From Emmonsiellopsis sp. PD_33 (lineage: Eukaryota > Ascomycota > Eurotiomycetes > Onygenales > Ajellomycetaceae): 33,734 nucleotides of DNA. How positions within the stretch are numbered: the stretch's first letter is position 1; every line of letters starts with the position of its first letter. This document shows positions 1-10,394 of the stretch, in pieces. Under the pieces are notes generated by a model. It ran no database searches, was not told the origin of the DNA, and worked only from the letters and a program-made list of their open reading frames with translations. The stretch is taken from assembly GCA_032988165.1 (NCBI GenBank), contig JANTQF010000374.1, positions 1 to 33,734 on the forward strand, in the 5' to 3' direction. The position numbers and the translations under genes were made by a program.

Positions 1-115
1 CCCACCCCCTCCCCTTCACCCGCCTCTCCAGCACCTCCAATAACCTATCCGCCCGCCGGATATTCCCCTCCACATCGCCGAGGCGCGGCGAGAGTTGGAG
101 GGTGGCGATGCGCAT
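1..115 (-). CDS. NTA1: N-terminal fragment of a nitrilase-superfamily amidase, probably Nta1-like
   Basis: The first 38 codons of a minus-strand gene are present, and the rest lies beyond the left edge. The protein begins MRIATLQLSPRLGDVEGNI and continues with a basic, leucine-rich helix. This is the usual opening strand and helix of carbon-nitrogen hydrolases, and the wording (ATLQxxPxLGDVEGNI) is what fungal protein N-terminal amidases (Nta1) show. Nta1 deamidates N-terminal Asn and Gln and feeds proteins into the Arg/N-degron pathway; that role is family knowledge. The catalytic Glu, Lys and Cys are outside the window, so activity cannot be judged. The ATG at 115-113 is the first codon matching the family start. 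Another nitrilase-family member cannot be excluded. Confidence 0.6.
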   Translation of the reverse strand, partial: MRIATLQLSPRLGDVEGNIRRADRLLEVLERRVKGRGW

Positions 116-141
116 TGTTTGGGGTTTGTTTTTGTATCTTT

Positions 142-161
142 GGGATGGGATGGGATGGGGG
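142..161 (+). repeat. GGGAT pentanucleotide repeat (first block)
   Basis: Three GGGAT units are followed by a run of five G, starting 27 bases upstream of the NTA1-like ATG. Four G-tracts of three or more separated by two bases fit the pattern of a G-quadruplex on the plus strand. Confidence 0.8.
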
Positions 162-212
162 TTTTGAGTGGGGTTAGGTTATGTACTTATGGATGGGTTT
201 GGAGTTTGTGAT

Positions 213-240
213 GGGGATGGGATGGGATGGGATGAGATGA
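213..240 (+). repeat. GGGAT pentanucleotide repeat (second block)
   Basis: A second block of (G)GGGAT units decays into GATGAGATGA-type repeats. It lies about 100 bases upstream of the NTA1-like start and has four G-tracts with two-base spacers. Confidence 0.8.
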
Positions 241-680
241 GGTGAGGTGAGGGGAGTTTATTTTGAAGAAGAGAGAGTACTAGTAGTAGGGAAGGGAGAG
301 AAAAGAATGGGAGAGAATAAGATGGGATCAGATGGGATTAAATGTATTAAAGTGTCAGAGTTAAGAGAGTTCCATACATGTAGTTGGATAGTTTGTTGGT
401 TAATAGATGGATGGAATGTTCACAGGGGCAGTTGCTGTCAGGGAACTTGCGGTGGTGAAAATAAGGTTTGGAGCTTGGCTTTTTAGATCAAGGGGAGGCC
501 TTGGCTTGGCATGAGGCTGCATACATTCACACCACTCCATATGCTTTCTCCCGGTGACAAAAGGTAAGGGGAAAAAAGAAAAAGAACAAAAAAAAACCAA
601 TGAAAAAGATGATAAAAAAATCATAATATGTAAATTGCATTCCTCCCTGCTCATAAACTAAATCAAACCAAACCCAGCTC

Positions 681-698
681 ATCCCATCCCATCCCATT
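681..698 (-). repeat. ATCCC repeat, inverted relative to the GGGAT blocks
   Basis: Three ATCCC units and a degenerate fourth lie in the 3' flank of SAC3. They are the reverse complement of the GGGAT blocks at 142-161 and 213-240, so the three blocks could pair across roughly 450-540 bases. Confidence 0.75.
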
Positions 699-919
699 TC
701 ATCCAGCTTAATCCATCCAACCATACATATGCAAACACACAAAAACCACAAAACCAGTCAAGTACTTAAAAAGCAACTTCATGAACAAAAACAAAAAGTC
801 CCCCATAAAACTCCAAGCCAAGGATATATTCCAGAATAGATAGGTAGGTATATAAATAAACAACACGCCAAAAACACACTACAATCAACTCAAATCAAAT
901 CTCCCATTCACTTACTCAC

Positions 920-3900
920 TCACTCCTCCCTCTTCTGCCTCTTATGCTTCCTCACCTTCCCATTCGTCAACTTCCCCTTCCCACCACTAGGCGACGGCGC
1001 AATAGGTAACGACGCCAACCCCTTCGCCCCCGTCTGTCTAATCCGCTGCTCGGTCCGGGATAGAGTCCTCCCCAGCCCCAGCGGCGTCTCTGGTGCAAGC
1101 GCCACATCATACCCATTAACCAGAATATGCGGGCTCCGTGAGGCGCCCTTTGAGCTCGGCGGGCCCATGCTGGACCGGCTAAAACGCGGCGTGGAGGCTG
1201 GGGACATCGACTCGCGGAAATCGGGGAGATCGTGCCAGAAGTGCTTGCCGCTGGCGAGCGTGGTGGCAGCCATGCGGGCGGCAGAGAGGAGAAGTTCGTC
1301 TTCGTCTATTGCGGGTTTGGTAGGGGCAGGTGGCGGGAGGGGTTTTGGTTGAGCGGGCTTTTGTCTCGAGCGGTCGAGGTTAAGGAGTTCTTCGACAGTG
1401 AGGGGGGTTTCGGATGTCCCGCTGCTAGCGCTGTAGCTTCGTCTGGCAGGTTCGTTGTCTTCAGCATCAGTGACTTTTCGTTTGGCGATATCCTTTTCTA
1501 TTTGCTCCCTTCTAGTTTTAGCTTGTTCGGCGGCCTTGCGTTCGGCAGCTTCGAGCCTTGCGATGTCCCGTTTGGTCGCGCGGAGTTCCTCCTCTTGCTG
1601 TCTAGCCATTTCGCGAAGAGCGGCTTCACGTTTAGCGGCTTTTCTTTTCTCCGCTTCAATTCGTTCAACACGTTGTCTTTCCTCTTCTTGTCGGGCTTTT
1701 TCGAGTTGTTCACGTTTGGCAACCTCTTCGGCTTCAACCCGCTTCCTTTCACGCTCCCGTTCAATTTGCCGTCGAGCGGCTTCCCTCTTCTCGTTTTCCA
1801 GTCGCTTAGCTTCTGCTTCTTCGGCCTCCTTTTTCTTTTGCTCGGCAGCTTTACGTTCAGCTTCTTCTCTCTCTGCCGCTGCTTTTCGTTCTGCTTCCTC
1901 TTGATCGTCAGTCTTATTTACTGGCTCGGTTGGCCTCCCGAAAGAAGTAGAAAATCCAAATTGGGGTGCTTGTGGTTTAGAAGCTATAATCCATTTAGTA
2001 TAGACAAAAACAAGTATTGTAATTAATAACTTACCAGGCGCTTGCATGGGAGAAGGCTGGGGCTGGAATGGCGATGAAAACATATTCGAGGCCGGGGACG
2101 GTTTGGAGACTGGCTGACTGTTAAACAGTGCTGTAGGCGGAATACTGGTGTCTTTCTCAGCCGAAGCTGAGGGCGCCGGAGTGAAAGAAAATGACGGTGT
2201 TGCCATGGGACCGCTAGGTATGTCCTTGCTAGGTTGGCCGAAAAATCCTGTAGATGGGAATGCGGGTGGTGTTCCTAGTTTTATTAGCATTCTATAGCAG
2301 ACAGAGAGGAATTTTAAATGTGCTTACCTTTGTCGAATATACTGGGCTGCTTTGCCGACTGGCTGCCTGGGAAGGGTTTAAAGAGAGCTTCACGCGGCTT
2401 CGAGGCATTGTTATCTGTAGCTTGGCGCATTATTAGTAGGCAGGACTAAATGAGGAGAAAGCCGTGGCGATTCATGGCAGGTAGGGAACCCTTACTTTGC
2501 GGTTCAGAAGGGGGCGTTTCTTTAGGTCCAACTGGAGGTGCGAAAGGTGATGAGGTGGCGGGTTGGGAAGGAGTTTGGCTCGAATTAGCAAGGTCCGTAG
2601 CACTTCGCTGTCCAAATGTAATTGCAGATGTCGATGTTTTTATAGTCGGTTCCGTGGAAGTCGAGAATATACTCTGGGCCGGTTTATCTTCAATTTTAGC
2701 TCCAAAAGCCGAACCGAAGCCAGACCCGAAAGAAGACCCTAAATTTGAGCTATTTGATGTAGGGAAAGCGGGGGGGGAGGAGGCTGGTGGTTTAAAACCA
2801 GAAAATGCGTTTTGCGAGGGTTGGCCAAAGCCACTAAATCCAGTAGAGGGTTGTGCTGACACAGGCGGTTTCGGAGCCTCTGCGGGTGGCTGCTGAGTGC
2901 CGACAGGAGACTATCGATCGAGTCAGCAAATAGTGACGAAAGGGTGAGATAGGATAAGAGATGGTTTCGATATCCCGAATGCCACTCTCGGTAGAAGGGG
3001 GGTCTTACCGGTTTCCCAAATCCTGCAAATGGTGATTGAAAGTGAGGAGTAAAAGCTGGAGCTGCGGGAGAAAGTTGAGATTTTGGCTGGGACGACTGTT
3101 GCGGTGTACCAAATATGCTCGACGATAAAGGCGTGCCTGTAACCCCTGTGACTCCCAACCCTTGACTTTGACCTGTATCATTGGGTGTAGGCCATGAAAA
3201 TGCCGGCTTGTTTGGCCCGAGGTTCTCCTTATCGGACCCAATAGCTTGGGCTACTGCACCATCCAGTTGATCGCGACCCTCCTCGTCGGTAACGAATAAG
3301 CTCTCAACTTCTTCATTCTGCTTTGTATACGACTGTAATAGCGACTCGTCGATCATCTGGCGGCTGGCAGCTTGCGCAACATTCATTCCGAGGATGAGAG
3401 CCACAAGGGTCCTTCCACACCGTTTCGATTCGACATATTCATACGAGAATGTTTGCTGCGAGGACGGTTGAAATGCTGATGAAAGAGGTTAGAAATACGT
3501 CCAATAAGGGCCAGAGACATAGCATGATGCTAGTCGGTTGTAAGAAGTTGGTGTTAACACGCACCGACTGAATCAAGTGAACGCTGGCCCCAGCTAAGGT
3601 AGGTTTGGCCATCGTCGTTCGTTGCAAGTTCGAGGTCTTGTTCTTCACAAAAAGCCACGGTTTGGTCGTTGTCGTCAAAAGCTAGGGCATCAGTGAGGTC
3701 GTCAACTGTCCACTCTTGGTTTTTATTCTGTTGCGAGAGCGGATGCCGGCAATATGCCTTCCATATCGACCTAATTGTTGTTTGCCGGACTTGGTTGAAG
3801 TATATTTCTGCGATACAGCCTAAAAGGTAGGATACACTGTCTGATCGAATGAGACGGAAGAAACGTGAATAGAATCCTTGGGCGATCGCATTTGGTCGTT

Positions 3901-5282
3901 TCGCGTCTAGAGTACCCTGATACTCCCAGGTGTTTCCGGCGGCAGCAAATAACTCCAGTGCGACTTGGACACGCGGTGACTGCAATAATTCACGGGGCCA
4001 TTTTTGCACCCGAGCTTCCAGATCAGGACGTTGGTCGTGTATAGAGAAGACGATGTAATATGCGCGAAATTCATCCTCGTTGGGGAATTTGATTAGATCG
4101 CGATTATCGTCGTAGTAGTAAAGCAAGGAGAGGAATGTATTGTTTAGTTGTTCTCGTTCTTGGTGGTGGTCGAAAGGTTCGGTATTTTCAGGGCTGGAAA
4201 GGAGATGGAGGGAGACGATGTGGAAGCGAGCAATTCGTTCGAGACACTTCACAGCGATTTGGACATCCTGGGCCTGGGTAAGTTGCTGGATGGAGAGATC
4301 GTTACGAATTGAACGTGTCCGATCCCAGATAAATTTATGTGTGGTTCCAAGAGACTCGTCATCTTCAATAACGTGTCGTAGGAGGTAATTCATGGTTTGA
4401 AGGAGGGTTTTGGGGGTCCGGATGTCTGAAGGTAATTGTTCATCATAACCCGCAGCGGATCGTCTAAATCTTTTGAGCATTTTGGCCTCCATGGTTTGCG
4501 ATACTCCGGTTTCTGGGTCAGTAAACTATATCAAACGTCAGCACAAGGGAAAGCTACTACTGCGCAAGATATAGCCAGACCTTTTCACTTTTGTCAACCA
4601 TCTTCTGAACAACGCGTTCCACCCTTTCAAACTCGGGACACATGTCTGTGCAGGTTCCAGTGGGTGTGATGGCCCGGTTAAGTGATGTTGGCTGGTTCGG
4701 GTCCGCCATTTGCCCAGCTTTAATGGCTTCAGCGCGTTGCTTAGCGCGGTCAAGTTTCAACTACAAAAGTAAACACAATTAGCTCTTAAAGAAAGGAAGA
4801 TGCCTGAACACCGAAAATACCTGTTCATAACGTGTGTTATAATCTTGTGTCGTTCCGAATTTGGCGTTCCCGCCCTGGCGTGTGTTGTCATGTCGACGTC
4901 GAGGATCTCTACTGCTATCAACTGAGGACCCGCCGGCAGGCGTGATTCCTCCGAAAGGCGACGAAGGCCGCGGAGATTGGTCTTGTCCAGGCCGGGACCC
5001 GAAAACAGGAGGTTTTGTACCGTTGCCTCGAAAAGGGGCGGGCGCCTTGTTTTGAGCACCACTTGTATGTGTCGAGGTTCCCAACGGACTCCCCCGTCTT
5101 CCGCGAGCGCCTCGACCCCCAGATACACCGCGCCCAGCTGCCCGAGTCTTTGAGCCTCGTGTGCTGTCATTGTTGGTGGGTGGGGGCCGGGACCCGGATA
5201 TACCTCCTCTCCACCGGCCCCCCGCTCCACGTCTGGCACCAGTAGTCCCAGCGAGCAGTGAGCCTCGCGGCGCCGCCGACAT
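920..5282 (-). CDS. SAC3: SAC3/GANP-family nuclear mRNA export factor
   Basis: Eight exons are inferred: 5282-4821, 4760-4581, 4525-3565, 3475-3009, 2910-2496, 2420-2328, 2274-2035, 1983-920, giving 1293 residues. All junctions are GT-AG and keep frame. Sac3 is the scaffold of TREX-2, which couples transcription to mRNA export at the nuclear pore. Residues 1-150 are Gly/Arg/Pro-rich. The SAC3 hallmark CTDMCPEFE is at about 191-199, followed by VERVVQKMVDKSEK|FTDPETG across the exon 2-3 junction and the PCI-like helical domain to about residue 510. FG and FGQ dipeptides, as in nucleoporin-binding regions, occur around 640-930. A long Glu/Arg/Ala coiled coil fills about 975-1120, and the C-terminus is basic. 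The ATG at 5282 is the first in frame. The exon 6 acceptor at 2421/2422 has an alternative 6 bases further in. Confidence 0.9.
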
Positions 5283-5506
5283 GGTTGCCGCTCCGGCAAA
5301 GCCAAGGAAATCTGCTAAGTCATGCGTTTAGAGTCATTTCATAAAGGGTCCCTGAGGAGGCGCGATTGGCAAGATGGGGCGAATCCGTGGGATATCGGGG
5401 ATCAGATGCGAATTTAAAGTATATAGGGGCAACATAAAATAGCGCATAAAAGGGTAATGCCTAAGGAATAACAATATGGGCTGAACTGGGGGCTGATAAC
5501 TGCGAC

Positions 5507-5931
5507 ATGGACTCCGCGGTCATTCAGCTCCAGAAAGCACCGTGTCCCCAATATAATGGCAAGTTGGAAAGGTGGAGACAAAGATCATCTGGACGTACTT
5601 CAGCGAAGGATCTCGTGAAAGATATTCATCAGCGGATGGTGAGAGAGAAGGCCAGACGACGCAGTGTTAACGCGGGTGTATCGGTTGGGCTAGTTCGCGC
5701 AGTTCCAATAGACAGGTTCAACAATGCGCTATATACGAAAGATTTGGCGAGTCGGATACCGAATTAGAGCAAGTTGACAAAATATCGTGCGCTTGGGATT
5801 TATGTCGTGGGCCCGGGTCGTTATTTGCGGGGGAGGAATGCTTCCTCCGCAAGGATCTGTATTCGAGTTGCCTAGAGGACGTTCAGAGAACGGGCAAGGC
5901 GCTGGGTTCCGCTCGCAAGCCTCAGCTATAA
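5507..5931 (+). CDS. Possible small two-exon gene, unknown protein of 115 residues
   Basis: This is a weak candidate, starting 224 bases from the SAC3 start and divergent from it. A true ATG at 5507 opens an 86-codon frame ending at 5767. If the good donor GTGAGA at 5639 is joined to the AG at 5714-5715, exon 5507-5638 continues in phase into a 71-codon open stretch, 5716-5931. The spliced protein is basic in its first half and has five Cys in its second half (48, 69, 74, 86, 96), including CAWDLC and one C-x9-C pair. I recognise no family. A single C-x9-C does not make a CHCH protein. The unspliced 86-residue reading is equally possible, as is no gene at all. Confidence 0.3.
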
Positions 5932-6766
5932 AGAGGACGAATAGATAAGAGGTTAGCCATGGGCTCTTTCCGTGAACTCATCAACGACGGGTCGTTGAGA
6001 AAGTTCAAACCGACAATGGAAGAGACGAACGACCTTGTATTGCAACGACGGGTTTAAAAGGACTCGGTACGGTATAGCTGCATTCAACGTAGGTGTAGTA
6101 GAGCGCGCGGGTACAGAGTAGTGATCTTGTTTTGCGCTTGGAGCCGTTGCGCGTGAAGCTCGACGGAGAAAGAGCGGAGGCAGTTGAGCGGAATGCGTCA
6201 AGGAATGTTATGTTTTCGTGGCTGATTCCGGAGCGTGATGAAATGGGAGTGTCGCGGGCGATTTGTGCACTCGTCGCTAAAAGATGGAGGGGTGAATATT
6301 GTTTCTGTGGCTGGATAACAGCCTCAACGAAGCTGTGAATCCAAAACATTCATCGGCGACAACCAGATGGTTGTCACTAGCTTCATCTCTGCGCGGCTGC
6401 GTCGCGCTTGTGGGGCGCTAGTCCAGTTTTAGAACCAGGCTTGGCGCGGGTTTGCGCCGTTTGCATGCCATCTGGCGGCTAATATGCTTAGTCATTATAT
6501 TGACGCGGAATTCACGATCAACGCGAGAGACGCCGGGATATGCATAGAAGAACGATTGAGATTACAGAACTGGTCATATTGGACCCTGGAATTATTAGAG
6601 GGTTGTACGCCCCAAGAAAACACTAGACATATTCAAAAAGATTGCCAAAAATTGCAACATCATTATCATGAATGTGATGCGGGAAATCATCCAGCCCGCA
6701 ATCACGACCAAACAATACTATGAGAGCGAAACACGACAAACAATACACCGCATTACTTCCTCCCAT
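5932..6766. other. Intergenic spacer downstream of the ZIP gene
   Basis: This is the 3' flank of the ZIP gene and whatever lies beyond the candidate small gene. Open frames on both strands around 5953-6349 and 6484-6853 are short, overlap one another and show no domain. I see nothing that can be called a gene. Confidence 0.55.
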
Positions 6767-8723
6767 TCACGCCCATGCACCAATCAAACTCATTCCAAAC
6801 GCACCCAAAAATACCAGAACACAGGCGAAAACTCTTCGCCTCCCACGAAGTAATCGCCAGCTCTCATCGCTCAGGAAATCCTCGGACAGCAGCTCGACCA
6901 GCGATGCATAGACAAGGAGGCCAGATGAGACAGCGTTCATGGTGCCAACCATAATGAGCCCAACTTCGGAATTCGGATCATAGAGGGTGTGTGTTCCCAG
7001 GCCGATGGCTTGGCCAATCGGGGTTCTATTTCGAGGGGGGGTTAGTATAAAGATCGTTGGGTTGGAAATAAGAATGCTGACTGGAGGGGGAATGGGTTTG
7101 GCTAGGGTAAACGCACGTGCAGCCATATGCAATGGCCATGAACCAGGGTTGAAGGTCATGATCGTCCCAAGTAAGTGAAGCGATTCGTGAACCCAGCGCC
7201 AGACCTTCAAATGTTTCTATATATGTGATTAGCGATGGCACAAAAGTAATAAACAGGGAGGAACGTACGATGAAAGGTAATGGCGATTAGAAGGACAATA
7301 AAATCACTTCCAATAGAGACGCTCAAAGCCATGCCAATGAAGACGCTGTGACACAGGATTCCCATTTCCAGCAGCATGCATTGCATAACTGCCTTCTTAT
7401 GCTTTTGTTCAGGTGTCAACTCAAACGATACCACTTCACTGTCTCTTGTTTCTTCTATGGCCTGCTTCGAGACAGCTTCAGAATTTTCCTGTGAGGATTC
7501 GATTCGCTCCAGCACTCCGAGATCGACATTCATCTGGGCCAAACCGCGACCAATACTAGTAGATCGACCATTAAGTGGGCGTTCGCGTCGCATATTAGCG
7601 TCTCCAGCTACGCTTCTCCGTCTGCCTGAGCGTCGTTCATCTGCGTCCCCTTCGGCAGTGTTCGTAGTCCGGGACGCTGGAATAAGGGGGATGGGGGTTG
7701 AAGGGGCAGTGTCTTTTGCCTTGACGGGGCTACAGATGTGTCTTCCGGGGCTCAGCAGCATCTCAACCACGGACACGAAGAAGATTGCTGCCAAAGCGAT
7801 AGCGCCTGGCATGGCTGGATAATCCGTGGTCCAGAACCCGGACAAGCATGGATCACCAAGCGAAATAAATGCAGTGGGAAGTAGATGAACGAATGCGGTT
7901 GCGATTAGTACCCCTGTTCCAAAGTGCCTAACAATAAATAGAAAGGAGGCCGGAATACGGAGGCAGGGAGATCTAACCGCCAGCAGGGGGAAGGCACATG
8001 CGGAAGACGAGACCACAAGGATGATTATAAGGGCTCCAACGTGCAGAGGAGTGTTGTAGTTTTCGTTCGCACCTGTGGAGTTTTGCTGGCAGGTTGTTCG
8101 CCGCCTAGCTAGAGGTCGGGACGGAAATCGGCCGGCCAATTTTGTTTGTAGGGCAAGTGCTGTCTCTTCAGTTAGGGGGGTATTCATGAAATAGGGGGCG
8201 GTGTGGGTGGATGGGGCATGGCCTACCATGAGCAATCATGATGCCCCCGATGTAATATAAAAGAGATGAAAGTAATAAGAATATTAAAAGCCGCCAGAAC
8301 CAACGTCGATACTGGCGGGTTTGCTGGGATATTCCAATTGGCCAAGACACATGGCGAATTGGGGTCCCAGCGAGGGTTGCAGAGCAGATTTCTATGCAAA
8401 GAAGTCGGCGTGTTAGCGTAAAATTGCCATATGGCCTGCTGAGTGAGTTAAATCGTACCTTGTTTACGATGTAAATGAATATCCGCATCTGCAACTAAAT
8501 GAGGATCCGGATTATATCCAGGAGGTCTATCCAGGGCGCATTCGAAATTCTCCATTCCCTGTGAGCAGCAAGTTTCTGACTGATCTAACCCATCTCTAAA
8601 TGCCCTGGAATTGACTATGCCATTCAGGTCTTCGCGGGTAGTCAGGTCCCCTGTAAGATATGGCGGGTTTTGGTTCCATTCTGGATGCAGAATATCCTCA
8701 TCCGTTCGCGAGGGGCAATTCAT
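6767..8723 (-). CDS. ZIP-family zinc transporter (Zrt-like)
   Basis: Five exons: 8723-8459, 8391-8227, 8159-7269, 7216-7117, 7025-6767, giving 559 residues. ZIP proteins carry zinc (or iron) into the cytoplasm across the plasma or an organelle membrane. TM1 starts at about 184, TM2 has RHFGTGVLIATAFVHLLPTAF-type sequence, and TM3 ends VVEMLLSPGRH. TM4 carries LEMGILCHSVFIG with metal-binding candidate H414. TM5 carries ITFHQTFEG across the exon 3-4 junction, with H440 and E444. The protein ends GMSLIGAWA. Two oddities: the N-terminus is long and Cys-containing with an extra hydrophobic segment at about 123-141, and the TM3-TM4 loop is Arg/Ser/Glu-rich instead of His-rich. The ATG at 8723 is the only in-frame ATG after the upstream non-ATG frame. 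The exon 3 acceptor (8161/8160) sits among three nearby AGs and was chosen by phase. Confidence 0.88.
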
Positions 8724-9879
8724 GGCTAAAACGTGCTTTTGGAGACACAATAAACACAATGATATGTGTATGTAGAGGGGTTTAGGGTGGAAACCCTGTG
8801 ATATATAAGAATAGATACCCCGGAGCCAACAATGCGGGTTCTCCCGCCTTGCAAAGTGGGGAACGATAAAGCCGGACAAGGCGCAAGATAACCGCGGGCT
8901 GCGTCTGCAGCAGGTTGCAGAAACGAAAACGAATATCCAGCCCCGTCCGATGCGTTCGGTAAGTGAAATTCCCTGGCACAACCGTCAATATTCAGGTGTG
9001 CAATTAAAGGGTAAACAATGGGGGATGCCAATGTGAGGCTCTGGCGGTCTGACGCATACATCACCGACGAAAAATTGATCTCATACGTTTCCAAAGTTTA
9101 CGAATCGGTCTGGCCCAATTGGGCAGTCCTGTCGGGCCGGTTTGATCCGGACTTGGGCAAGGGGCGGCTCAGATGGCAGCCCGACGCTCTGATTGGCTGT
9201 TGACTCCCGGGACCCACTATTTCTCTCCGCCACATGGGACACGGCGCTAGACTGGATCGGGATTTTGTGCCCTATCTTCGCCTTGGCATCGAGATTAGTT
9301 CTGCATCGATGATATTCTAACGTCTGTCCATTGGAAGACACGCGGGGAGTGCTTGGGGTTGGTAGATATTGTTTCCCAGAACGAAGTATGTTGTGCGACG
9401 TTGTGGTTTCATCTTCAAGCTGCCAAAGTGGAATCTGCATCCATTGACTTGAAATCTCGCACGGGAGAAGTGCCCGCTAAAAGCCGCAGGGAATCTCTAC
9501 GGGTATGGATAGTAACGATAACATTCCGTACATTCGTCGGCCTAGCTGGGGTACAAGAAAGTGCGGATAGTCGCCCCCTTTGGTCGATACACGTGCTGCT
9601 CTGTACAGCGGACAGCAATGCTCGAGTTTCAATCTGGCCGAGGGCTGACCAAAAGTCGGGGCGTCCCAACCGCAGAGAGCATGGTGCTCACAGCTGCATC
9701 TTGGTAGCCGATCCAAGGCCTGAGCAGTCAAGATAACGCATCAGAATGATTTGCCGAAGCAAGCTATCTATGATAAATATCAAGCAAGGCAACTGAGCAA
9801 TCCTTTTTTGGTCCAAGAAGTTATTGTTCGCGCATTGGGTACCGCTGCGTTTAGGGCCAACATCCATGATGGTAAAGTA

Positions 9880-9892
9880 CCCCCCCCCCCCC
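9880..9892 (+). repeat. Poly-C run (13 C)
   Basis: An uninterrupted run of 13 C lies in the ZIP-CTP synthase spacer, about 500 bases upstream of the CTP synthase start. Confidence 0.85.
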
Positions 9893-10300
9893 GACCAGAT
9901 AGGATCATTGCAACTTGTGCGCGGACTGCGAAAGCGGGGGATGCGCAGAACTTGAATAGTGCGCGGGAGTGGTTTTGGAATCAAAACACGCCTGGTTCAA
10001 TTGAACACATCAGATCTTTCCACAGGCATATTCCGATTGACATCGATAATTAGAGGTTTTTACCGCGTCGTTGCATTTCCTACTCCGCTTTCAGCCTTAC
10101 AGAGCAGGTTGATATCATGATGGATGGAGGTTGAGGTGGACGGAGATCCGCCGGCTATCATTGGCTGGCGCGGCTGAATAATCAGTAAGCGCGCTAGGGC
10201 CTTACAATACGGTAATACGGTTACCGGTGCATAATTTTCTTTCACCGCCTTCCGTTCTCAGAATACTGCCGCTCCGCCGGGCACTTTGCAGATTTTTGGA

Positions 10301-10338
10301 TTCCTTCTTTTTTTTTCTCCCCTTTCCGCCCTCCCCCC
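10301..10338 (+). promoter_or_regulatory. Pyrimidine-rich tract upstream of CTP synthase
   Basis: Nearly all of these 38 bases are C or T (one G), ending 56 bases before the ATG. CT-rich tracts just upstream of the start are common in highly expressed filamentous-fungal genes and often mark the transcription start; the role here is inferred. Confidence 0.4.
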
Positions 10339-10394
10339 GAAGCGGGGCGATTTGCCAGTCAGGGCTCACTAATATCACATCAACACATTTCAAG

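Larger units (their letters stand above)
116..919. other. Intergenic spacer between SAC3 3' end and NTA1-like start
   Basis: The stretch holds the 3' flank of SAC3 and the upstream region of the NTA1-like gene, both on the minus strand. It is low in complexity: G-rich GGGAT repeats near the NTA1 start, purine-rich sequence to about 360, and an A-rich, C-rich segment from about 560 to 900. The open frames here are short, lack domains and overlap each other on both strands. I see no gene in it. Confidence 0.7.
8724..10394. promoter_or_regulatory. Divergent intergenic region, ZIP gene and CTP synthase
   Basis: This 1.67 kb holds the upstream regions of both flanking genes, which point away from each other. 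No open frame in it shows a domain. An ATG-started frame of 111 codons (9061-8726, minus) ends two bases before the ZIP start and could be a leader ORF if transcription begins far enough upstream. I looked for ACCTT-AAGGT and CAAGGT zinc-response motifs and found only CAAGGC and CAAGGG relatives, so zinc control is not shown. Confidence 0.5.

Noticed and set aside
1232..2026. Long plus-strand open frames opposite the SAC3 3' exons
   Set aside because: They are the antisense of the Glu/Arg/Ala coiled coil; the repetitive codon pattern keeps the other strand open. They have no independent motif.
5953..6349. Overlapping frames on both strands downstream of the ZIP gene
   Set aside because: They are short, mutually overlapping, and have no motif or splice continuation that I could support.
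8724..9500. Zinc-response elements upstream of the ZIP gene
   Set aside because: I found no ACCTT-AAGGT or CAAGGT match; CAAGGC and CAAGGG relatives are too weak to call.
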